Assembly: GCA_014238415.1 (NCBI GenBank)
Contig: JABABA010000001.1
Span: forward strand, 62,001 to 126,000
Reading direction: 5' to 3'
Length of the DNA stretch: 64,000 nt
From: Planctomycetota bacterium
GTDB taxonomy: Bacteria > Planctomycetota > UBA1135 > GCA-002686595
In this document: positions 33,901 to 41,726 of the stretch, piece by piece
How the letters are laid out: each line of letters opens with the position of its first letter
Numbering within the stretch: the first letter of the stretch is position 1
Program-made: the position numbers and the translations under genes
Notes under the pieces: model-generated
Database searches by the model: none
What the model was told of the DNA's origin: nothing
The model's input: the letters and a program-made list of their open reading frames with translations, nothing else

Positions 33901-36891
33901 AGGGGCAAGATCAAGCGCAAGAGCAGCGCGAAGAAGGGTGAACTCATCGAGGTGCGAGGGGCCCGCACTCACAACCTGACCGGCGTGGATGTGGATCTCC
34001 CCCGTGGTGCCATGACCGTGATCAGTGGCCCCTCAGGGTCCGGTAAGAGTTCACTGGCTCTGGACACAGTCCACGCCGAGGGCCGTCGCCGATTTGTGGA
34101 GTCACTTTCCACATATGCCCGTCAGTTCCTTGGTCTGCGAGACCGCCCGCCTTTTGACTCCATCGAGGGGCTCGGCCCATCTGTGGCCGTGGAAGCAGGC
34201 GCGGCCGGCGCGCAACGGCGCTCCACAATTGCCACCAGCACTGAACTGCATGATCAGTTGCGGGTGCTCTACGCCCGGGCTGGAATATTCCGTTGTCCCG
34301 AACATGGACAGAAGCTCACGCCCCGGGATGCTGCCGGGGTGACCCGCAGTATCCTCGCGGACTGCGCGGATCTCTCCAGGCCAAAGGGTTGGCTGCTTGC
34401 CCCGATCACAGATCAGCTGCCTGCCCCGGACAAGCGGGCCGAAACCCTCGAATCTCGCCGAGTTGAGTGGACCGCTGCAGGTTTTCTGCGTCTATTGGCA
34501 GATGGGAAAGAATTGCGATTGGACTCGGATCTGGAGCCCCTGGTCGCAGCCGAGCAGATTGATCTGGTGGTGGACCGTGTGGCTTTCAATGCTTCGTCGA
34601 AGGCGCGGATTGCCGATGGGGTCGAACAGGCTGCCGCACTCGCCCATGGACGAGTCAGTGTGCTGATCAAGGGTGGTGCGCGCTTGGAATACTCTACCCG
34701 GGGCGCTTGCACCCAGTGCGGCTTTCAACTGAGTGCACCCATGGAGCCGCGCCACTTTTCCTTCAATACTGTGGTTGGGGCCTGCGCCGATTGTCACGGG
34801 TTGGGGGCCAGACCAGTGTGTGATGTGAACCTTCTGATCGCGCACTGGGATCGTTCGGTTCTGGAGGGGGCCTTGGCTGAACCATTTCCCCGTTACCTGG
34901 TGCGCGGCAAGGGCTTCCATGAGCATCTTCTCAAAGAGGTTGCAAGCGTGCACCGCATCGATCTCACCAAACCCCTGAACAAGCTCTCTCAAAAGAAAAG
35001 GGACCTGCTCCTGCATGGTCTGGGGGCCAAGCGGGAGTACACGGTTCAAATCAAGAAGAACTGGAAGACCGCCGAGTTCGAGCAGCGATTCCGGGCGGAA
35101 TGGACGGGCCTATGCGGGCAGATCGATCGCTGGTCTGCGCGAAGCGATGACCCTTCCTGGCGCGAGCGCCTGGAACGTGTGATGGTGGAACAGACCTGCC
35201 CTACCTGCCAAGGTGAGCGCCTTTCGCGCGCCGCCCGGGCCGTGACCGTGGGCAGGAAGCGCCTGCCAGAGGTTCTGGCCCTGGATGTGGACCGCGCTCT
35301 TGGGTTCGTCAGGAAACTGCGAATCCCCGGGGCCAGGAAAGCGGTGCTGGGGCCGATTCAGGCAGAACTCCTGGCACGGCTCTCCATGCTTCAGCAGGTT
35401 GGGCTGGGCTATTTGACCTTGGACCGTTCCACTGGCACCTTGAGTGGGGGAGAGGCCCGGCGTGTCCGACTCTCCGCGGCGCTTGGCTCGGAACTCGTGG
35501 GAGTGCTCTATGTGCTGGACGAACCCACCGTGGGCCTGCATCCCGCCGATGTGGATCAACTGGTGGGGGCCTTGCATCGCCTGCGCGATCGGGGCAATAC
35601 CCTGCTTGTGGTGGAGCACGACGCTGCGGTCATTCGCGCGGCGGATTGGGTCGTTGATATGGGGCCAGGAGCCGGAGAACTCGGGGGTCAAGTGGTTGCG
35701 AAGGGGACTCCTGCGCAGGTGGCGCGCTCCAAACGGGGCTCCACGGGTGAACTCCTGCGGGGTGAGATCGATCTAGCCGCCTCTGTGCAGGCTCTCGAGT
35801 TGCAAGGGGAACCTGTTCCACCCTCCGATCCGATCCGTTTGATTGGTGCCAGACAATTCAATTTGCGCGGTGTGGACTTGGAAGTGCATTACGGCCGCAT
35901 GCTTGGTCTCTTGGGCCCTTCCGGTGCGGGCAAGAGCACACTGGCGGTGGAGTGTCTGGTCCCAGCTCTACGCGGAGAAGATCCCGAGGGCCGTTGGCAT
36001 GAGATCCAGAACGCCGAAGCCGGCACCAGAGTTGTGTTGGTGGACGCGGCACCCATCGGTCGTTCCCCCCACAGCGTGCCCGCCACCTACGCGGGAGTCC
36101 TGCCCGGTCTGCGTGAACTCTTCGCCCGCACCCCAGACGCCCGTCGTCTGGGCTTCACCCAAAGCTACTTCTCCTTCAACTCCAGTCGTGGTCGTTGTCC
36201 CGCTTGCGATGGGCGCGGCAGTTCCCAGGTGGAGATGCAATTTCTGGCTGACATCTGGCTGGTGTGTGAAGAATGCGAGGGCAAACGCTATCGGCCCGAG
36301 GTATTGGAGGTTCGCTGGCGAGGGATGACCATCGCTGAGGCCCTGGCCCTCTCGGTCGATACGGCTTGCGAGGTTTTTGGTCACCAGTCTTCTATCCAGG
36401 GCCCCTTGGCTTCTCTGCAGCAAGTAGGCCTGGGGTATCTGCGTCTTGACCAATCCTCCACAACCCTCTCAGGTGGTGAGGCCCAGCGCCTCAAATTGGC
36501 CGCTGAGCTGCTCAAAGCCGAGCAAGGCAGCCGCAGTGTGCTGGTCCTGGATGAACCCACAACGGGTCTTGCAGCCTGCGATCTGGTGCACCTGGCCCGG
36601 GCCCTGAGGCGCTTGGTCCTGCTGGGCAACGCGGTGGTACTGGTGGAGCATCAGATGGACTTGTTGCTTCTGTGTGACGATCTGCTGGAGCTCGGGCCGG
36701 GGGGCGGGGCCAGCGGAGGGCGGGCAATTGCTACTGGCACCCCCCAGGAAATTTGCCACAATGCGCAGTCTGTCAGCGGTCCTTACCTTCTGCGAAACAC
36801 CTCCCCAGTGGCTCCTCCCTCCACCAAAAAGAAAGCTCGCAAGGCCCGCAAGAAGCCCCGCCCCAAGCAGATCAAGGGGTCCAGGGCATGA
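30946..36891 (+). CDS. uvrA: Tandem-duplicated UvrA (single-chain UvrA dimer), excinuclease ABC subunit A
   Basis: UvrA finds bulky DNA lesions and loads UvrB. A normal UvrA is about 940 residues with two ATPase domains; this protein has 1981 and contains two complete UvrA units joined by a lysine-rich linker (about residues 965-1000). Walker A lysines are K72, K682, K1034 and K1663. The four signature motifs (SGGEAQR three times, SGGEARR once) and four D-E-P Walker B segments are intact, and each half has both zinc modules (C-x2-C ... C-x2-C). The fourth ATPase lacks the usual histidine after T-G-L (TTGLAACD). The UvrB-docking consensus R193-K-G-x-H197 occurs only in the first half; the corresponding part of the second half (about 1149-1190) has diverged. 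The ATG at 30946 has an SD-like AGGTGG; ATG 31033 is a shorter alternative. The stop overlaps the XPB start by four bases. Confidence 0.96.
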   Translation: MRSLDLLNPNPIKVVRQNGWKRSKGPLCTMTQLPGPSQIRIRGARQHNLVGVDVDIPRHALVVVTGVSGSGKSSLAFDTLFREGQRRFLETLSSYARQFLGDLRQPEVDSIEGLAPAIAVDQRSVPRGSRSTVGTLTEITDHLRILYARAGTAYCPGCDEPVTSRTPEALVQEILDAHKGDAIQIGAPVVRSRKGHHQGVFEDLRKRGFVRVRVDGVIHRLEEVPELGRYKLHDIEVIVDRLRSSSDNLARLRESVQQALDVGAGDLLLIAGDEVRLLSTQRTCPSCGDDVPPLEPRLFSFNSSVGACPACSGHGERRQASERSVVADRTLTIREGALAVTRSKGGALLFPRADFAFLEKVARAHDFDLDTPWEDLGPSARRVILRGANSKKRFEDKSSWAGQKSSGSVVWKRRWKGVIPALDRARERGTRRKMVDRFLAVEPCRDCQGARIAPAPRAVRVAGVRLPELTGLPVDQLPAALKALKLDRREARIGRDVLSEIQRRLTFLLQVGLGYLSLDRAADTLSGGEAQRIRLAAQLGAGLRGVLYVLDEPSIGLHARDHAKLLEALRGLRDMGNSVVVVEHDEATLRAADWVVDVGPGAGRHGGEIVAFGPPQEIAKADTPTGRLLRGESLKAPRTTRRPGNGKFLRLTGARAFNLKDVDLTIALGTLTAVTGVSGSGKSTLIQRTLRPAVERHLGREVADPGDHDALEGQTAIDDLVVVDASPIGRTPRSNPATYTKVLTPIRDLFASLPEARLRGYSKSHFSFNVEAGRCEACLGAGAKQVELQFLAPVTVPCDECGGHRFQEQLLDVAYKGHSIADVLALSAEEALELFDGHTLITRPLALMVEVGLGYLTLGQPSTTISGGEAQRLKLVSHLSKRPRGQVLYLLDEPTTGLHHDDVARLEGALQRLVDGGHTVVVIEHNLDLVTAADQVVDLGPEGGVLGGRIQASGTPEEIEACETSYTGAALREIAKQRRGKKPAARGKIKRKSSAKKGELIEVRGARTHNLTGVDVDLPRGAMTVISGPSGSGKSSLALDTVHAEGRRRFVESLSTYARQFLGLRDRPPFDSIEGLGPSVAVEAGAAGAQRRSTIATSTELHDQLRVLYARAGIFRCPEHGQKLTPRDAAGVTRSILADCADLSRPKGWLLAPITDQLPAPDKRAETLESRRVEWTAAGFLRLLADGKELRLDSDLEPLVAAEQIDLVVDRVAFNASSKARIADGVEQAAALAHGRVSVLIKGGARLEYSTRGACTQCGFQLSAPMEPRHFSFNTVVGACADCHGLGARPVCDVNLLIAHWDRSVLEGALAEPFPRYLVRGKGFHEHLLKEVASVHRIDLTKPLNKLSQKKRDLLLHGLGAKREYTVQIKKNWKTAEFEQRFRAEWTGLCGQIDRWSARSDDPSWRERLERVMVEQTCPTCQGERLSRAARAVTVGRKRLPEVLALDVDRALGFVRKLRIPGARKAVLGPIQAELLARLSMLQQVGLGYLTLDRSTGTLSGGEARRVRLSAALGSELVGVLYVLDEPTVGLHPADVDQLVGALHRLRDRGNTLLVVEHDAAVIRAADWVVDMGPGAGELGGQVVAKGTPAQVARSKRGSTGELLRGEIDLAASVQALELQGEPVPPSDPIRLIGARQFNLRGVDLEVHYGRMLGLLGPSGAGKSTLAVECLVPALRGEDPEGRWHEIQNAEAGTRVVLVDAAPIGRSPHSVPATYAGVLPGLRELFARTPDARRLGFTQSYFSFNSSRGRCPACDGRGSSQVEMQFLADIWLVCEECEGKRYRPEVLEVRWRGMTIAEALALSVDTACEVFGHQSSIQGPLASLQQVGLGYLRLDQSSTTLSGGEAQRLKLAAELLKAEQGSRSVLVLDEPTTGLAACDLVHLARALRRLVLLGNAVVLVEHQMDLLLLCDDLLELGPGGGASGGRAIATGTPQEICHNAQSVSGPYLLRNTSPVAPPSTKKKARKARKKPRPKQIKGSRA

Positions 36892-38648
36892 GGTCCGACA
36901 ATCCGCTCATCGTTCAGCCGGACCGCTCGCTGATGCTGCATACGGTTCGCAATGTGCTGGATTCTGATGGCAATCTACGTAAGGACAAGGAGGGTCGGCC
37001 CCTCACGGAAGAGCACCCGCGCTACCAGGAGGCTCGGGATCGGCTGGCAGTATTTGCCGAGTTGGCCAAGAGCCCCGACTACCTGCACACCTACCGTTTG
37101 AACACGATTTCGGTCTGGAACGCAGCTGCCTTGGGGGTCACAGCGGAGGAGATGCTCGCCACCCTGGAAGACTTGTCCTGCGTTCCGATCCCTCCCAACA
37201 TTGAGCAGGAGCTCAGGGAATGGGTCAGTTGCTATGGCGTTCTGCGCATCGAACGCAGGGAAGTGGGCTTTGAGTTGATTTCCATTGATCCAGCGCTGGT
37301 GCCAGATGTGCTCGCCCACGAGGCGGTCCGCAAGCATTGCACTCTGGGCGCTGAGGGCGAGGTCTTTCTGGACGATCTGCAGCGGGGTCTGATCAAGCAG
37401 GCCCTGATCCGGATCGGCTTTCCCGTGGACGATCGCGGGGGCTATCTGGATGGGGACCCTCTCGACATCAAACTACGACAGACCTGCCTCTCGGGCGAGC
37501 CCTTCGCTCTTCGGGACTACCAGAGCGGCGCGGCCAAGGCTTTTCATGCGGGGGGGACTGAACTAGGCGGCAGTGGCGTGGTGGTGCTGCCCTGCGGTGC
37601 AGGCAAGACTGTGACCGGCATGGCTGTGATGGAACTGGTGGGGGCAAAGACCTTGATTTTGACCACCAACACCGTGGCCGTGCGGCAATGGTGTGAAGAG
37701 TTGCTGGACAAGACCGAACTGACCAGCGATCAGGTAGGTGAGTACACTGGTGACGAGAAAGTCATCAAGCCAGTGACCATCACCACCTACCAGATGCTCA
37801 CCTGGCGCCGCTCAAAGGCCGGTGCGTTTGAGCATTTCGAAGTCTTCTCCTCCGAGAACTGGGGACTGGTGATCTACGACGAGGTGCACCTCTTGCCCGC
37901 ACCGATTTTCAGGGTCACGGCAGACTTGCAAGCCCGTCGTCGCCTGGGTTTGACCGCCACCTTGATTCGCGAGGACGGCAAGGAGGACGAGGTTTTCTGC
38001 CTGATTGGTCCAAAGCGCTATGACGTGCCCTGGAAGGTCCTGGAATCCAAGGGGTTTATCGCCAGCGCATCCTGTGTAGAGGTGCGCGTTCCTTTGGATG
38101 AGGCCATCCGCCAGGTCTACCTGGGGGCTGGTGCCAGGGCACGCTTCCGCGTGGCTTCAGAAAATCCTGCCAAGAGGGAGGTGGTGCAGAACCTGATCAA
38201 GCGTCACCCCCATGGTCGGATTCTGATCATCGGTCAGTACATTGAACAACTCGAGCATCTGGCCACCATTCTGCGCGCGCCTTTGATCACTGGAAAGACC
38301 CCCAACGCCGACCGGGAAACTCTCTATGAAGCTTTCAGGACTGGTAGCGAGCGTCTCTTGATCGTGTCCAAGGTGGGGAACTTCGCCATCGACCTGCCCG
38401 ATGCCAACATAGCAATTCAGATCTCCGGTACCTTCGGCTCGCGCCAGGAGGAGGCTCAGCGCCTGGGCCGCATTTTGCGTCCCAAGAGGGACGGCTCCGG
38501 TGCGGTTTTCTACTCGGTGGTCACCGCCGGAACACGGGACCAGGAGTTCGCAGAGAAGCGGCAGTTGTTCCTGACGGAGCAGGGTTACACATACGAGATT
38601 GCGGAGGCCGCAAGCATGTGCGCCATTGATGAGGAGGTCTGTTCTTGA
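36888..38648 (+). CDS. XPB/ERCC3-type superfamily 2 DNA helicase
   Basis: The 586-residue protein starts at an ATG overlapping the uvrA stop (ATGA). It is colinear with the bacterial XPB of mycobacteria. The N-terminal ~200 residues form the XPB-specific domain (PLIVQPDRSLML ... HTYRLNTISVWNAAALG). Helicase domain 1 has Walker A C-GAGKT (K240) and D331-E-V-H; the R-E-D motif follows in TATLIREDGKED; helicase domain 2 ends with EEAQRLGRILRPKRDG. XPB unwinds DNA 3'-5' and in eukaryotes opens DNA for excision repair as part of TFIIH; archaeal XPB works with the Bax1 nuclease. The coupling to uvrA suggests a repair role here. The next gene overlaps by four bases and encodes a helicase-associated partner. 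An upstream frame extension to 36753 lies inside uvrA and is not used. Confidence 0.95.
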   Translation: MRSDNPLIVQPDRSLMLHTVRNVLDSDGNLRKDKEGRPLTEEHPRYQEARDRLAVFAELAKSPDYLHTYRLNTISVWNAAALGVTAEEMLATLEDLSCVPIPPNIEQELREWVSCYGVLRIERREVGFELISIDPALVPDVLAHEAVRKHCTLGAEGEVFLDDLQRGLIKQALIRIGFPVDDRGGYLDGDPLDIKLRQTCLSGEPFALRDYQSGAAKAFHAGGTELGGSGVVVLPCGAGKTVTGMAVMELVGAKTLILTTNTVAVRQWCEELLDKTELTSDQVGEYTGDEKVIKPVTITTYQMLTWRRSKAGAFEHFEVFSSENWGLVIYDEVHLLPAPIFRVTADLQARRRLGLTATLIREDGKEDEVFCLIGPKRYDVPWKVLESKGFIASASCVEVRVPLDEAIRQVYLGAGARARFRVASENPAKREVVQNLIKRHPHGRILIIGQYIEQLEHLATILRAPLITGKTPNADRETLYEAFRTGSERLLIVSKVGNFAIDLPDANIAIQISGTFGSRQEEAQRLGRILRPKRDGSGAVFYSVVTAGTRDQEFAEKRQLFLTEQGYTYEIAEAASMCAIDEEVCS

Positions 38649-40735
38649 AGGATGGCAATCAGAATGGCCGCGCGGCCGTCCAGAGCGGAGCGCGGCAGAA
38701 TTGGCGCGGGCTGGAACAGGTCCTTGACGATCTCAGCTCAACGGATCTGAAGGAGGCCTGGCGTCACTGGGCCGGGGGCTCTGAAGGCTCTCTCCCCCGT
38801 GCCTCGGCAGACTTGCGCACTCAAGTATTGGCCTGGGCCAAGAATGGTGAGCGCGCGGACCAGCGCTTGGCCAGTTTGGGTAAGCGCAGTGTGGCCATCG
38901 TTGATCTGATCTTGGATGCCCCGCGTTATGAGTTGTCATTTGTGGATCTTGCCGGAGCCAAGGCTTTGGCCCACCTCTCCCAATACGACCTGGAGGCGTC
39001 TTTGGCCACCCTTGTCAGGCGGGCCTTGATCGAGGAGAGCACCTCCAACTCAGTATCCACGGCGGGAGCGCGCGCGGTCTCAGTTCCTTTGGATCTGGCG
39101 GATGCGATCCTGCGATATCGTCGCTCCCAGCGTTCTGGAGTCTTTGACAGCTTCACCCTCCGCGGTCACCTCGACCGGATCTATGACGACGAAAGTTGCA
39201 CCCGCCGCACATCACCCAAGCGGCTGCGCGAGTTCTACAAGATGTACTCAGGGGAAGCAGCATCGGTGGCCCGGGTGGAGCGTCTGCCTGAGGGTTTGCG
39301 GGAGTTGGTCACCAAGGCGATCATGGAGTTCGGCGGCCTCTTGCCCCAGGCCCTTTTTGATCGCATGGACACGGAGTTGCCCCACTGGAATGGGCGCCGT
39401 TGGGCCAAGATCATGGAGGAATCCTTGGTGGGCACGGTCAGCACGCTGGATATGGGGCGCTATGGCATCCAACACAACGATGAGACTCTCATTGTCTTCA
39501 ATGAGGTGGCTCTTGGCTGGCTCAAGCGCGTAGCAGTCCCCGGTGATCCGGATCGCCCTGCGGAAGAAGCGGGTCTGGGGGTCGATCTGGTTTCCAATCT
39601 GACGCGGTTTCAGGCATATCTGATCGAGAACGATGTGCGCTTCACGGTCAAGGGGCAGATCTTCAAGACTACCGAAAAGCGCATTCTGCACGACCTGATC
39701 CCAAACCCCGGCCGGGAGTTGGAGCGTTCTGAAATCTTGAGTTTCATGTATGCCTTCAGCCACACCCGGGGGCTGGTGGATCGAACGGGAGAGCGGACAA
39801 TCACGGTCACTCCAGGGGGCCGAGAATGGGAACCTCGCAGCCTGGACGAAAAGCTCGAAGATCTGCTTGAGTACGTGCTGGAAGAGACATCTTTGGGGGG
39901 TGAGCCCTACCATCAGATCGCCATGCGTCGCATCCTCCTGCGTTTGATGCGCCGGGTGGAACCGGGCATCTGGTACGACTTGATGTACCTGCCTTTCCTG
40001 GCCCGCAACCAATACCTGTCCCATCTGGACGAGCTCGCTGTGGAGGACTGGTTCAGGGCCCGTACTGCTGCTGGCGGTGCATCCGTGGGCAGTGAAGATC
40101 TGCAACGGCTTTCCTGGAACCTGGTGGGCTGGATGCGCAAGCGTCTCTACCTGCTGGGCTTGATTGATCTGGGCTACGACGCCAAGGGGCATCCGGTAGC
40201 CATGAAAGTTACACCGGCTGGTGCCCGGCACTTCGGCATCCGGTGCGCTGAAGGGGAAGGCCCCTTGCTGCGCAGCCTGGTGGTGACGCCGGACTTCGAA
40301 GTGGTGCATTTTCCCGAAGAAGACCAGTCGGCTCTGGTGCATGATCTGGACCGTTTTTGTGAGCGCGAGAAGAGCGGAAAAGTGCGTCACTTCCGTATTA
40401 CTGAACGGTCGCTCAAGCGCGCCCTGCGTGAGGGCTTTCCCCTCAGCAGAGTGCAGGCCGTACTGGAGCAGAACTCGCGTACGCCGGTTCCTCAGAACGT
40501 GCTCTACTCGATTCGTGATTGGGCGGTTCAGGCGGGGCTTCTGTTCCTCTCCAAAGACCTTGTATTGAGCACAACAAATGGGGATTTGTCCAAGCAGGTT
40601 GGCGCTGACCCAGGTGTGCGTCCGCTGATCTTGAGGCGGAAGGATGAGTTCAGCATTCAGATGAAAGCCGATGCCAGCCCCAAGCGTCTTGGGGCGCTCC
40701 TGCGTGAACTCGGCTGGTTGGTGGAACTCGAGTGA
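38645..40735 (+). CDS. Helicase-associated protein (Helicase_C_3-type), putative XPB partner
   Basis: The 696-residue protein starts at a TTG that overlaps the XPB stop (TTGA). No ATPase motif is visible. It is mostly helical, with winged-helix-like stretches in the first 350 residues. Residues about 525-615 match the helicase-associated domain found in proteins encoded next to bacterial XPB: LVVTPDFEVVHFPEE, then ITERSLKRALREGFPLSRVQ and RTPVPQNVLYSIRDWA. From memory, mycobacteria also carry a protein of this type beside their XPB gene, so the pair looks ancestral. A DNA-binding or protein-bridging partner of XPB is the likely role; no nuclease motif is seen, unlike archaeal Bax1. The stop overlaps the next start by four bases. 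Confidence 0.8.
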   Translation: MKDGNQNGRAAVQSGARQNWRGLEQVLDDLSSTDLKEAWRHWAGGSEGSLPRASADLRTQVLAWAKNGERADQRLASLGKRSVAIVDLILDAPRYELSFVDLAGAKALAHLSQYDLEASLATLVRRALIEESTSNSVSTAGARAVSVPLDLADAILRYRRSQRSGVFDSFTLRGHLDRIYDDESCTRRTSPKRLREFYKMYSGEAASVARVERLPEGLRELVTKAIMEFGGLLPQALFDRMDTELPHWNGRRWAKIMEESLVGTVSTLDMGRYGIQHNDETLIVFNEVALGWLKRVAVPGDPDRPAEEAGLGVDLVSNLTRFQAYLIENDVRFTVKGQIFKTTEKRILHDLIPNPGRELERSEILSFMYAFSHTRGLVDRTGERTITVTPGGREWEPRSLDEKLEDLLEYVLEETSLGGEPYHQIAMRRILLRLMRRVEPGIWYDLMYLPFLARNQYLSHLDELAVEDWFRARTAAGGASVGSEDLQRLSWNLVGWMRKRLYLLGLIDLGYDAKGHPVAMKVTPAGARHFGIRCAEGEGPLLRSLVVTPDFEVVHFPEEDQSALVHDLDRFCEREKSGKVRHFRITERSLKRALREGFPLSRVQAVLEQNSRTPVPQNVLYSIRDWAVQAGLLFLSKDLVLSTTNGDLSKQVGADPGVRPLILRRKDEFSIQMKADASPKRLGALLRELGWLVELE

Positions 40736-41352
40736 CTCCTCGGCTGCCACCACCGATCCTGGCCTTGAGCTGTGGCCAGGCGCTGAACCTCAGTCCCGCA
40801 GATTTGGTGGCACGAGTGGAAGCAGCGGTTGAGGCGGGCCTTGAGGGTCTTCTTCTGCGTGAGCGGGCGTGGAGCGATGGGCTCTTGCTGGAAACTGCAC
40901 GCATCCTGCGCCGCGTGCTCGGAGCAGGCTGGTTGGGGCTCAGCGATGCGCCCCATTTGATACGGGCCAGCGGAGCGGATGGGGTGCATCTTTCGCACCG
41001 GGCTCTGACCGCGTCAGAAGCGCGCGCTCTAGTGGGTGCTGATGTGGCTATTGGGATCAGTGACCACCGGTCTCATGCGCGTGAAGATGGGTCAGATGCA
41101 GACTACTGTTTCCTGTCTCCGTTGCACGCTGTTCAGGGCAAGGGGCAACCTCTGGGGGTGGAGGGGATGATCGAATGGGCTGGTGAGTGCGCCCTCCCTG
41201 CATGGGCACTTGGCGGTGTTGGTCTTCAGGATCTGCAAGCTCTACGCGCTGGTGGCATGGCGGGGGCTGCCTGCTTGCGCGGGCTCTTGGCCCAGTCAAA
41301 TCCCGGTGAGGCCTTTATGGCCTTGCGTTGTTCATGGGGGGATGTCCAATGA
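40732..41352 (+). CDS. ThiE/TenI-like TIM-barrel protein with degenerate active site
   Basis: The 206-residue product starts at a GTG overlapping the previous stop (GTGA). The fold of thiamine-phosphate synthase/TenI is recognisable in GLLLRER, LSDAPHLIRASGADGVHLSHRAL, IGISDHRSHA and ALGGVGLQDLQALRAGGMAG (read as separate beta-alpha units). The N-D-R motif is L-S-D here. The P-x-x-x-T-x-T-K loop that binds pyrophosphate in ThiE is replaced by SPLHAVQGKG, and the TenI G-H pair is absent. ThiE activity is therefore doubtful, although ThiL, the next enzyme after ThiE, is encoded two genes downstream. It may be a variant thiamine enzyme or a repurposed barrel. Confidence 0.7.
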   Translation: MTPRLPPPILALSCGQALNLSPADLVARVEAAVEAGLEGLLLRERAWSDGLLLETARILRRVLGAGWLGLSDAPHLIRASGADGVHLSHRALTASEARALVGADVAIGISDHRSHAREDGSDADYCFLSPLHAVQGKGQPLGVEGMIEWAGECALPAWALGGVGLQDLQALRAGGMAGAACLRGLLAQSNPGEAFMALRCSWGDVQ

Positions 41353-41726
41353 CCCGCAAGGCATTCCTTGTTCTCGCGCGCCGCGCTCTCTTGGTTGTGA
41401 TGCTTGGGTGTGGCTCCTACCTCTACCTTCGTTTTGACGGCAGTCTGGCACCTGGGATAGCCGGCGGTCCGGTCCAGCGGGTCCTGGTGGATCGTTGGGC
41501 AAGACCCGGAGTCGTTGGCGAGCGTCTCCTGTACCGTGACCGGGCGGGTTTGTTGGCTCAGGGCTGGACCGTTCGTCAGTCCGGCGCGAAGCTGATTTTG
41601 GCCCCAGCACCCTTCATCGAGGTTCCTCTGAGCGGTCTGGAGGTTGGCGTGGATCGAATTCGCGGGCGCGTCATTCTGGTTCTGGGGGCCGCTGAGGTAC
41701 CCTTGCGGAGCGATGGCCTGGAGTGA
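41349..41726 (+). CDS. Small membrane protein, possibly signal-peptidase-I-like fold
   Basis: The 125-residue product starts at an ATG overlapping the upstream stop (ATGA) and has one N-terminal membrane helix (about residues 5-27). Downstream, GSLAPG, VQRVLVDRWARPGVVGERLLYRD and VDRIRGRVILVLGA (read separately) resemble the order of signal-peptidase S26 boxes: S-M-x-P, G-D-x-V-L-V, then R-I-x-G-R-V. The catalytic lysine box is not visible and the serine context is weak, so this would be a truncated or non-catalytic relative. This is inference from pattern; hypothetical membrane protein is the safe label. Its last 14 bases overlap thiL. Confidence 0.55.
   Translation: MTRKAFLVLARRALLVVMLGCGSYLYLRFDGSLAPGIAGGPVQRVLVDRWARPGVVGERLLYRDRAGLLAQGWTVRQSGAKLILAPAPFIEVPLSGLEVGVDRIRGRVILVLGAAEVPLRSDGLE

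Noticed and set aside
36753-36887. Upstream extension of the XPB frame by 45 codons
   Set aside because: It lies wholly inside the uvrA reading frame and has no similarity to XPB N-termini; the ATG at 36888 gives a classic ATGA overlap and matches the family start.
39248-40753. Minus-strand open frame of about 501 codons opposite the helicase-associated gene
   Set aside because: The composition is typical of an antisense frame and no motif or plausible start is visible; the plus-strand protein has recognisable family segments.
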